DNA of 64,000 nucleotides. It comes from Sphingomonas sp. Leaf21. Lineage in GTDB: Bacteria; Pseudomonadota; Alphaproteobacteria; Sphingomonadales; Sphingomonadaceae. Position 1 is the first letter of the stretch; each line of letters starts with the position of its first letter. Both the position numbers and the translations under genes were made by a program. Below are positions 33,981 to 42,100 of the stretch, piece by piece. Location: positions 372,001-436,000 of the forward strand of contig NZ_CAKASM010000001.1 in assembly GCF_916858675.1 (NCBI RefSeq), given 5' to 3'. Below the pieces are notes generated by a model. That model had not been told where the DNA came from. It worked only from the letters and a program-made list of their open reading frames with translations, and did no database searches.

Positions 33981-35144
33981 ATGAGGTTCAACCTCGGATT
34001 GCTCGCGCTGGCCGTCGGTGCCTTCGGCATCGGCGTGACCGAGTTCGCGCCGATGGGCATGTTGCCGGTGATCGCGGCCGACCTGCATGTGTCGATCCCC
34101 GCAGCCGGACTGCTGGTCAGCGCCTATGCGATGGGCGTGCTGATCGGCGCACCGCTGATGACGCTCACCACGGGCCGGATCGACCGGCGGACGCTGCTGA
34201 TCGCGTTGATGGGCATCTTCACGCTCGGCAATGCGCTGTCGGCCGCGGCGGGCGGGTACTGGATGCTGATGGCGGCGCGGGTCGTCACCTCGTTCAACCA
34301 TGGCGCCTTCTTCGGCGTCGGATCGGTGGTCGCCGCCAGCCTCGTCCCGCCGGACAAGCGCGCGGGCGCGGTGGCGGCGATGTTCACAGGGCTGACCGTC
34401 GCCACCATCGGCGGCGTGCCTCTGGCGACCTGGGTCGGCGAGGCGATCGGCTGGCGCACCGCCTTTGCCGGGATCGCGGGCGTCGGCGCGATCGCGATGC
34501 TGTCGCTGCGCCTCGCACTGCCGCCGCTGCCCGCTGTCGAGGGCGGCGACATGCGCGCCGAACTGCGCGTGCTGACGCGCAAGCCGGTGCTGGCGGCACT
34601 GGCGCTGACGGTCGTCGGCGCGAGCGCCATGTTCACCGTCTTCACCTATATCGTCCCGATCCTGCGGGAGGAGACGCACGCGTCGAGCGGCTTCGTGACG
34701 GCGATGCTGATGCTCTATGGCATCGGACTGACGATTGGAAACACGCTGGGCGGCCGTCTGGCCGATCGGTCGATCGAGCGGACGCTGTTCGGCAGCTTCG
34801 CGGTTCTCGCAGCGGTGCTCGTCGTGTTGGCGGGCGTGATGCAATGGCCATGGCCCGCCGCGATCGCGATCCTGATCTGGGGCATCGCCAGCTTCGCGAT
34901 CGTCCCGCCCTTGCAGATGCGGGTGATGGACGCCGCCTCCGACGCGCCGAACCTCGCCTCGGCGATGAACATCGGCGCGTTCAACCTCGGCAACGCCTTT
35001 GGCGCGGCGCTGGGCGGGGGCGTGATCGGCGCCGGGCTGGGACTGCCGGTCGTATCGCTGGCCGGTGCGGCGATGGCGGCAGCCGCGCTCGTGATGCTGC
35101 TGGCGCTCCGGCGTCAGCCTCGTGCGGCGGCCTGCCCGGCCTGA
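33981..35144 (+). CDS. MFS transporter, AraJ/DHA1 efflux type
   Basis: 387 residues, about 12 membrane helices. Motifs of the AraJ/YdhP group: GVTEFAPMGMLPVIAADL in helix 1 and the cytoplasmic loop after helix 2 (MTLTTGRIDRRTLL), then HGAFFGVGSVVAASLV in helix 4. These are drug/sugar:proton antiporters of the inner membrane. Likely co-transcribed with the aldo-keto reductase. The last 31 nt overlap the convergent sigma factor gene. Confidence 0.9.
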   Translation: MRFNLGLLALAVGAFGIGVTEFAPMGMLPVIAADLHVSIPAAGLLVSAYAMGVLIGAPLMTLTTGRIDRRTLLIALMGIFTLGNALSAAAGGYWMLMAARVVTSFNHGAFFGVGSVVAASLVPPDKRAGAVAAMFTGLTVATIGGVPLATWVGEAIGWRTAFAGIAGVGAIAMLSLRLALPPLPAVEGGDMRAELRVLTRKPVLAALALTVVGASAMFTVFTYIVPILREETHASSGFVTAMLMLYGIGLTIGNTLGGRLADRSIERTLFGSFAVLAAVLVVLAGVMQWPWPAAIAILIWGIASFAIVPPLQMRVMDAASDAPNLASAMNIGAFNLGNAFGAALGGGVIGAGLGLPVVSLAGAAMAAAALVMLLALRRQPRAAACPA

Positions 35145-35995
35145 AGAGCGGCCGCGACATGGGCCAGCTTGTCCGGATTGCGGACGATGTAGATCGCCGC
35201 GATCCGGCCGTCGCGGACGTCGAGCGCGGTGGTCTGGAGCACGCCGCCGCCCGCCCGGCTGACATAGCCGGGCAGACCGTCGATCATGGCGAAGCGGATC
35301 AGTTCGGCAGGTTCGTCGGGATGTTTGCGACGTAGCCCCATGAACAAGCGCTGCGCCTTTGCCAGACCCTGGATAATGTTGTGGAACGCGAGGACGCGCC
35401 CACCGCCGTCGGAATGGATCGCGACGTCCTCCGCCAGCAGGTCCGACAGGACACGCGCGTCGCCGTCCCGCGCCGCCGCGAAGAAGGCGCGCGTGATCCG
35501 GGCGGCTTCCTGCGCATCGACCGGATAGCGCGGCCGCGCCTCCGCGACATGCCGCCGGGCGCGGGAGGCGAGTTGCCGCACGGTCGCGGGTGTCCGGTCG
35601 AGCGTCTTCGCAACCTCGGGCAAGCCGACGTCGAACACATCGTGGAGCAGGAATGCCGCCCGCTCAAGCGGCGACAGCCGTTCCATCGCCAGCATCAGCG
35701 TGAAACTAAGGTCATCGGCGAGCTCATCCGGTTCGGTCGTGCCGAGCAGCGGCTCAGGGAGCCAGGCGCCGACATAGGTCTCGCGTCGCACCCGCGCCGA
35801 CTTCAGATGATCGAGGCAGAGCCGCGTCACCACCCGGGTCAGCCACGCGGCGGGGGCGTCGACGCCCCCTGCCCCCGACCACCGCAGCCAGGCGTCCTGC
35901 ACCAGATCCTCCGCTTCGGCGAGCGACCCGGTCATGCGATAGGCCAACCGGACGAGCCGCGGCCGCTCCGCCTCGAACAACGCGGTGTCAGGCAT
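35114..35995 (-). CDS. sigJ: ECF41-type RNA polymerase sigma factor (SigJ-like)
   Basis: 293 residues: sigma region 2 (RLAYRMTGSLAEAEDLVQDAWLRW), region 4 (LSPLERAAFLLHDVFDVGLPEVAKTLDRTPATVRQLASRARRH, read in parts) and a C-terminal SnoaL/NTF2-like domain. The three ECF41 marker motifs are all present: WLPEPL in the linker, DGGG in the C-terminal domain and NPDKL near the end. ECF41 factors have no anti-sigma gene; the fused C-terminal domain tunes activity. The start overlaps the end of the CMD gene by 8 nt, the classic ECF41-COE arrangement. Confidence 0.94.
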   Translation of the reverse strand: MPDTALFEAERPRLVRLAYRMTGSLAEAEDLVQDAWLRWSGAGGVDAPAAWLTRVVTRLCLDHLKSARVRRETYVGAWLPEPLLGTTEPDELADDLSFTLMLAMERLSPLERAAFLLHDVFDVGLPEVAKTLDRTPATVRQLASRARRHVAEARPRYPVDAQEAARITRAFFAAARDGDARVLSDLLAEDVAIHSDGGGRVLAFHNIIQGLAKAQRLFMGLRRKHPDEPAELIRFAMIDGLPGYVSRAGGGVLQTTALDVRDGRIAAIYIVRNPDKLAHVAAALQAGQAAARG

Positions 35996-36440
35996 CGTCC
36001 ACCGGATGCGCCACGCGGAAAGCCACCTGAAGGCGGTTCCAGGTGTTGATCGCCCCGATCGCCATGGTCAGCCAGACCTGCTCCGCATCCGAAAACGCCG
36101 CTTTCACTGCATCATAGTCCGCATCGGGTGCCCCTGTCTCGGGCAGCCGCGTCAACGCCTCCGCCCAGCCGAGCGCGGCGCGCTCGCGATCCGAATAGAG
36201 CGACGATTCTCGCCATGCGCTTAGCATGTACAGGCGCATCTCGCTTTCGCCATGACGGCGCAGATCGGTCGAATGCATATGCAGGCAGAAGGCGCAGCCG
36301 TTGATCTGCGAAACCCGGAATTTCACCAGTTCGAGCAGATCGTGCTCGAGGCCGCTCTTCGTGAAGCTCTGTTCCAGCGCCATCATGGCCTTGATCGCCT
36401 CCGGAGCCAGAGCGTGTGGGTTGGCGATACGGGGTGTCAT
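35988..36440 (-). CDS. carboxymuconolactone decarboxylase / AhpD-like protein
   Basis: 150 residues. The AhpD-type redox motif E-x11-CxxC-x3-H is complete (ELVKFRVSQ ... GCAFCLHMH). Proteins of this group reduce peroxides or act on small organic substrates; in ECF41 loci they are the usual target gene. Preceded by AAGGAG and by a near-perfect ECF41 promoter, and translationally coupled to the sigma gene downstream. Confidence 0.92.
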   Translation of the reverse strand: MTPRIANPHALAPEAIKAMMALEQSFTKSGLEHDLLELVKFRVSQINGCAFCLHMHSTDLRRHGESEMRLYMLSAWRESSLYSDRERAALGWAEALTRLPETGAPDADYDAVKAAFSDAEQVWLTMAIGAINTWNRLQVAFRVAHPVDDA

Positions 36441-36468
36441 GGTCGGTCTCCTTGGGTTCCGACACCAT

Positions 36469-36495
36469 GACGAGACAGCGGGGACCAGTGTGACA
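36469..36495 (-). promoter_or_regulatory. ECF41-type promoter upstream of the CMD-sigma operon
   Basis: On the minus strand TGTCACA (36495-36489), 16 nt, then CGTC (36472-36469), 28 nt before the CMD start codon. This equals the published ECF41 target consensus TGTCACA-N16-CGTC, so the sigma factor should activate its own operon. Confidence 0.85.
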
Positions 36496-36526
36496 TGCCG
36501 GTCCAGAATTTTCGCCCGCTGCCGCG

Positions 36527-37075
36527 CTACGCCGGATCGCGCAGTTGCTTCCGCATCCGGATCAGCGGCACGACGACGCCGTCGATATGGGTATCGGCGC
36601 GCTCAACCGGATCGTAACCGCAGGCCGCGTAGAGCGGCACGCCGCCGGCCGTACCCATCAGTTCGACGGCGGCGAACCCTTCCGCCCGTGCCGCCCGCTC
36701 GCAGTGGTCGAGGACCATTCGACCGATCCCCCGCCGGACATGATCCGGGTGCGTGTACATGGCGCGGATGCGGGCGGCGTGCTTCGCCGGATCGAGCAGC
36801 GCCGGGTCGCGCAGGTCGGTGCTATGGTCACCACCATAGAGCGTCGCGCGGCGGCTCCACCCGCCACATCCGACCGGCACGCCATGGTCCTCGACGACGA
36901 AATAGGTGCCGTCGCGCACCAATTGCGTGTCGAGTCCCATCACCGAGCGGCTGGCGACGATCTGCGCCGGGGTCAGCACCGCCGCCTGGCCGCGATCGAT
37001 CGACAACGTCATCAGGTCGCGCAGCCCCCCGAGGTCGGCTTCGGTCGCGAGGCGGATCGTCAGGACGCCGCTCAT
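36527..37075 (-). CDS. GNAT-family N-acetyltransferase
   Basis: 182 residues. The acetyl-CoA pyrophosphate loop is HVRRGIGRMVLDHCERAARAEGF, preceded by RAMYTHPDH, the typical beta4-alpha3 arrangement. C-terminal VPLYAACGYDPVER is the usual final strand region. The start overlaps the stop of the MarR-GNAT gene by ATGA. Substrate not predictable. Confidence 0.88.
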   Translation of the reverse strand: MSGVLTIRLATEADLGGLRDLMTLSIDRGQAAVLTPAQIVASRSVMGLDTQLVRDGTYFVVEDHGVPVGCGGWSRRATLYGGDHSTDLRDPALLDPAKHAARIRAMYTHPDHVRRGIGRMVLDHCERAARAEGFAAVELMGTAGGVPLYAACGYDPVERADTHIDGVVVPLIRMRKQLRDPA

Positions 37076-37998
37076 GCCGCCAGTTCCAGCCGCCAGGTCT
37101 CGCCCTGGAGCGGAACGCCGAACCGCTCATGCATCGCCGTCTCGACACATGCGAAACCATGTGCGGCATAGAGGCGGCGCGCGGAATCCAATACGGTCTG
37201 GGTCCACAGCGTCAACGCGTGATAGCCCGTTTCCCGTGCGAAGGTGACGCAAGCGCCGACCAGCGCATCGCCGATGCCCCGGCGGCGGGCGAAGGGTTCG
37301 ACATGCAGCAGTCGCAGCCGGGCGATGCCGTCGCCCTCGTCGGTCACAAATACCGCGCCCGCCATCACCCCGTCGATCTCGGCGACCCAGCATTGCTCTC
37401 GCTCGGGGTTGAAGTCGCGCAGGAACGCCGCCGTCACCTCGCTCTCGATCACCTCCAGTTCGCGACCCCAGCTATGGCTCTCGGCATAGATGAGCGACTG
37501 GCGCGCGGCGATCAGCGCGGGCTCGCCGGTACGGAACGGCCGGATCACGAACGGCCCACCCGAGGCCGGATCCAGCAGCAACCGGGCGCGCGTCAGGGCT
37601 TCGACCAGATCGCGCCGCGCTTGTCCGTCCACCGTGGCGAGCAGATCGCCGACGGCATGGCTCTGGCGGTGGTCGAGCGTGCCGAAGGCCTCACGCCCCG
37701 CCTCGGTCAGCCGCAGGTCGCGGGCGCGGGCGTCGTCGTCGCGGCGCACGCGCACGATCCAGCCGCGCTTTTCGAAGCGTGCGACCAGGCGGCTGAGATA
37801 GCCCGCGTCCATGCCCAGCGCGTCCTGCAACCCGCTCGCGGTGACAGGCTCGCGCGTGGCGATCTCGAACAGCAAGCGTGCTTCCGGCAGGCTCGCCTCT
37901 GTGCCCAGGAACCGAGCATCGAGCGCTCCGATCGTCTGGGTGTAGAAGCGGTTGAACCGACGGATGGCGGTGACGTCTGCATCTTCCATATCCGCCAA
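37072..37998 (-). CDS. MarR-type regulator fused to a GNAT acetyltransferase
   Basis: 308 residues. The N-terminal ~145 form a MarR winged helix (RLLFEIATREPVTASGLQDA, DAGYLSRLVARFEKRGWIVR). The C-terminal ~150 form a GNAT domain with AEIDGVMAGAVFV and the cofactor loop FARRRGIGDALVGACV. Such bifunctional MarR/GNAT proteins are a known family, but the acetylated substrate and the operator are unknown. It heads a two-gene unit with a second GNAT. A short inverted-looking TTGACTGAGTCAAG sequence lies just upstream (~38014-38027), a possible self-operator. Confidence 0.9.
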   Translation of the reverse strand: MADMEDADVTAIRRFNRFYTQTIGALDARFLGTEASLPEARLLFEIATREPVTASGLQDALGMDAGYLSRLVARFEKRGWIVRVRRDDDARARDLRLTEAGREAFGTLDHRQSHAVGDLLATVDGQARRDLVEALTRARLLLDPASGGPFVIRPFRTGEPALIAARQSLIYAESHSWGRELEVIESEVTAAFLRDFNPEREQCWVAEIDGVMAGAVFVTDEGDGIARLRLLHVEPFARRRGIGDALVGACVTFARETGYHALTLWTQTVLDSARRLYAAHGFACVETAMHERFGVPLQGETWRLELAA

Positions 37999-38013
37999 GC
38001 TGGATCAGATTAC

Positions 38014-38027
38014 TTGACTGAGTCAAG
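38014..38027. promoter_or_regulatory. palindromic site upstream of the MarR-GNAT gene
   Basis: CTTGACTGAGTCAAG is an inverted repeat (CTTGACT / AGTCAAG around a central G) about 16-30 bp upstream of the MarR-GNAT start. MarR proteins usually bind palindromes of this size overlapping their own promoter. The boundaries given are good to 1-2 bases. Confidence 0.5.
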
Positions 38028-38280
38028 TGTCTGGACAGCGTCGGCAGGCACCAGTTGCGCACGAAGGGCTACCGTCCTGCAAGTGCCGCTCGTCGTTCGC
38101 GGCAATGGTAAGATAGCCGGAACGCATCTGAAGTTCGGCGCTCCCCGCAGGATCGCACGAGCCGGGCACGAGGTCGCGCAATTTGATGACCGGATCGGGC
38201 GCGGCGGCGGTCATCGCGTCGCGGACGGCTTCCCGCGGGGCCAGATTTCCATGTGAGTCGGCAATGATCCCGATCGTCAA
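38023..38280 (-). pseudogene. degenerate N-terminal relic of a metallophosphoesterase
   Basis: From a TTG at 38280 the frame reads LTIGIIADSHGNLAPREAV, the first metal-binding DSHGN block of YfcE-like calcineurin phosphoesterases. The second block reads KLRDLVPG where GD is expected, and the third TIAANDERHL where GNHE(R) is expected, so two metal sites are destroyed. It stops after about 85 codons; intact members exceed 200. A clear decayed fragment. Confidence 0.7.
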
Positions 38281-38420
38281 TGCGTCCGCCGTGACGGACG
38301 CGCAGCGTCCGGGCGGAACCTGGCAGACGCTCCTTCCGAATGCCATGCTTGGCGGCGCCCCAAAAACGCCGCCAGCCCGCTGGATTGACGGCAGGCCAAT
38401 TACAGGCCTCCTCGTCCACC

Positions 38421-38640
38421 ATGAACGTTTCTCTCCGCGAAGCCCGCAGGATCGTCCTGGCAGCCCAGGGCTTTGGTCGCGCGCGGCCCGACATCCCGTC
38501 CGTCCGCCACCTGCGCGGCGCCGCCGAGCGGCTTAGCCTGTTCCAGATCGATAGCGTCAACGTCCTGACGCGGGCGCACTATCTGCCCGCCTTCTCGCGG
38601 CCTGGCGGTTATGAGACGAGCCTGCCGGAGGGCGATGCGT
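38421..38640 (+). pseudogene. N-terminal relic of a YcaQ/AlkX-type winged-helix DNA glycosylase
   Basis: MNVSLREARRIVLAAQGFG, VRHLRGAAERLSLFQIDS and VNVLTRAHYLPAFSRPG are the start of the YcaQ (DUF1006) family, which unhooks DNA interstrand crosslinks. After about 70 codons (near GDAWG) similarity ends; full-length members are ~400 residues. A truncated copy. Confidence 0.7.
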
Positions 38641-39153
38641 GGGGGCCGAAACGCCAGCGGCGGTTGAGCGTCTTCGCCCGTCACGTTGCTCCGGCCCGCT
38701 CGGCAGAGCGTACGACGCCGCCGTCGAGCAGATGTGGCGCGCGGCGATATGGCCATGATCGACGGCGGTGGTGCTGCTGGCGGCCCGATCCTCAAGCATA
38801 TGCTGCAACTGCCAATGCAGCGCGTCGCTGAACACCTTCGCGGAACTGATCGGGGCTCACCCCCGAAGACGACTGACCGTAAGCCATGCGCAAAGCTTCC
38901 GCCGCATAGCCGCGACGAAACGGTCCGAGCCCCGCATCGGGATAGGCATTGTCGAGGTAGACCAGCCCACGCGATGCGCCACTTGTCCCCGTACGTGCAA
39001 AGAGGGATCCCGGGGAACGGGATGACGTGTCACGCTCCTGGCCAGGTGATGAAGAGCCGTGAGGCGAGCGGTCGTAGCCGAGACGAAGCTTTCGGAGTGA
39101 AGTGCCCTGAAGACCGCCGCGCATCGTCGCCACCGCCGCCCGCCAGTCCTTCC
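38641..39153. other. region of mixed relics downstream of the adhesin gene
   Basis: No intact gene. On the minus strand at ~38780-39000 there is a coding-like segment (GLVYLDNAYPDAGLGPF ... EALRMAYGQSS) which after a one-base shift continues EVFSDALHWQLQHMLEDRA. That last piece resembles a segment at ~52.3 kb on the other side of the adhesin gene. The parent family is not recognised. Confidence 0.4.
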
Positions 39154-42100
39154 CTAGAAATCGATGCGGGCATTGATGTTGATGCGTCCTTCCTTCTGAC
39201 GACGGCTGATGCTGTGCTCCGCATTCAGGTCGATCATCGCCCAGCGTGCCAATCGCGCGTTCAGCCCGCCGCCGAGCAGACCGACGACCGGGGGAAGCTC
39301 GGCGCCACGGATCGTGAAATCGCCTGCCCCGATCGGTGCGCCCGAAAAACGCATCGCGCTGGTGGCGTCGCGCTCGCCCCAAATATGGCGAACGCCGGTT
39401 GCGACAAAGGGCTCGACCCAGCCGGACCCGCTGACACCCCGGTAGGCAAGACGGATCTGGCCGCTCACCTGATACAGGTCGCGCCGCTCCCGCCCGACGG
39501 CCAGCGACAGGACGCCCGCACCCTCTTCGGTGAAACCATCGCGGATGACGCTCGTCACGCCGCCCGAAACCTGAGGGGTCACCGCCAAATTGCCGCCCAA
39601 CCCGATCCGGCGCCCAGCGCTACCACCCAGGCTGTAGCCGTGAGTGCCCGCCTTGCCGTTCGCTCGCCCCAAGACATCGGCGTTCACCACGACGGTGCGT
39701 TGCGACCGGATATCACCGGCGAAATAGCTGGCCGTGACGCTCGCATAGGACAGGCCGTCGTCGAACCCGGCATAGGCACCGAATTGATGGATCGTGCCTT
39801 CGCTGCGCGACAGGCGGGCCGACGCCGTGGACTCGATCTGGTTTATCCCCCAGGCCAGCCCGAAACTGACCGGTCCGGATCGCAGTTCCGAGCCCATACC
39901 CTGTCCGGTGTTGAACTGCCGGACCGAGGCGGCCCCATCACGCGCGGCGATACGCCCATCGGAGCCATAGCCGACGAACCACACCGCCAGTCCCGCATCC
40001 GCCCGATTCTCGATGGCGGCGGAGAGGCCGTTCGCGCGGTTGGCAGACCAAAGTCGCTCGATCGCATTAAATGGTCGGCCGTCTCCGCGCCAGATCGCCG
40101 CGCCGATCGTACCGAAGCCGCCCTGGGTGGCGATGCGCTGCTGCAACAGTCCGGCAAAGCCAGTCACGGCGGCAGCGCTGACCGTCGATATGTTGCCGAT
40201 CGCTTCGCCGGACAGGGAATCGAAGGTCGCGGCCCGTTGGCCCGGGGTGCCGCTAGCGATGCGATTGAGCGCATTGGCATAGGCGTCCGACGCGGTGAAG
40301 CCCGCACCGCCCAGCGCGGCAGCGACCGCTTGCTGACTGCCCGTGCCGCCGTCGGACAGGGCCGCGGTAAAGTCGACCTGCTTGCGAACCTCGATCAGCG
40401 CGCTGCCGGGCACGAGGTCATAGCGCAAGCGCCATCGCAGCGCGGGATCGTTCGACACGGAGCCCAACGTACCACCGTTGGCGAAGCTACCCGTCAGGCT
40501 GCCGGCCTGAACAACGGTGTAGAAGCGCGAGACGAGATCGTCCGCACCCGTGGCGATCGATCGCACCATGACTTCGCCGCCGCCGAGCGCCGCCGCTCCG
40601 ACGACGCGGATCCGGTCGGAGGCGTAGGCGCCAGCCCCTCCGGCGACGTCGAATACCAGAGTGCCGCCGGTGACGGTCAAGCTGCTCGCCTGTAGAACGC
40701 CCAAGGCTTGCATGGTGGTCCCGGGTGACAACGTCCCGGCCTCGAGCGTCAGGGCCGAGCCGATTGTGCCGCCGCCGGTCAGCGTTCCCCCGGTCACGCG
40801 CATTGCGCCCGCCGTTTCCCCCGCGAACTGCAACGTACCGCCCAGGACATTGAGGCGCGCGGTCGTCATGCCTTGCCCCGGCGCGTAGACGAAGGTTCCG
40901 CTGCCGACCTTGTCGATATCTCCCGACCCGACGAACCGCCCCGTAAAGGCGGAGTCCGTGCCGGATCCGCCCAGTGTCAGTCGGCCGCGCGTCCCCGTCG
41001 CGACCGTACCGCCACCGTTCGGCCCGTCGCCCAGTGTGGCGATGCTTTCGGTAAGGTCAGTCGCATCCAGTGTGCCATTTGCGTCGATGCTCACGGTCGA
41101 CCGATCCGACAGCCGCTCATCTGCACCCAGCGCCAGCGTTCCGCCCAGGATGACCACACGGCTTGCCGCCGTTTGTCCGGACAGCCGCGACAGGCCATCG
41201 CTCTGCACCAATGTACCCGTCCCAAGATTCGCCTGCACGCTCGCCCCGGACAGTATGTACTGCCCTGCCGTCAGCACGCCTGTTCCCGACAGTCGGCCAG
41301 CGATCGCCGCCGTCCCGACCGTATTACTGAAGCCCCCAAGATCGAACGTTGCCCCGCTGCCGATCGACAGCGCGGCCGTATCCGCCAGCCGATCGCTCGC
41401 GCCGAGGTTCAGCGTCCCGCCCGCGACCGTCACGACCGAAGCCGCGCTGGACCCGGTCAAAGTGGAGAGGCCCGACCGCTGGACCAGCGTTCCGGTCCCG
41501 AGGTTCGCAACGACGGCCGCGCCATCGAGGGCATAGGTGGCAGCGGTCAGGGTGCCCGTACCGGTAACGCCGCCCGCGATGGTCACCGTGCCGACAGTGT
41601 CGCTGAAACTGCCAAGGCTCAACACCGCCCCGCTGCCGATCGACAGCGCGGCCGTATCCGCCAGCCGATCGCTCGCGCCGAGGTTGAGCGTCCCGCCCGC
41701 GACCGTCACGACCGAAGCCGCGCTGGACCCGGTCAGGGTGGAGAGGCCCGACCGCTGGACCAGCGTTCCGGTCCCGAGGTTCGCAACGACGGCAGCGCCA
41801 TCGAGGGCATAGGTCGCAGCGGTCAGGGTGCCAGCGCCGGTCAGGCTGCCAGCGATCGCCACCGTCCCGACGGTATCACTAAAGCCCCCAAGATCGAACG
41901 TTGCCCCGCTGCCGATCGACAGCGCGGCCGTGTCCGCCAGCCGATCGCTCGCGCCGAGGTTGAGCGTCCCGCCCGCGACCGTCACGACCGAAGCCGCGCT
42001 GGACCCGGTCAGGGTGGAGAGGCCCGACCGCTGGACCAGCGTTCCGGTCCCGAGGTTCGCAACGACGGCAGCGCTATCGAGCGCATAGGTGGCAGCGGTC

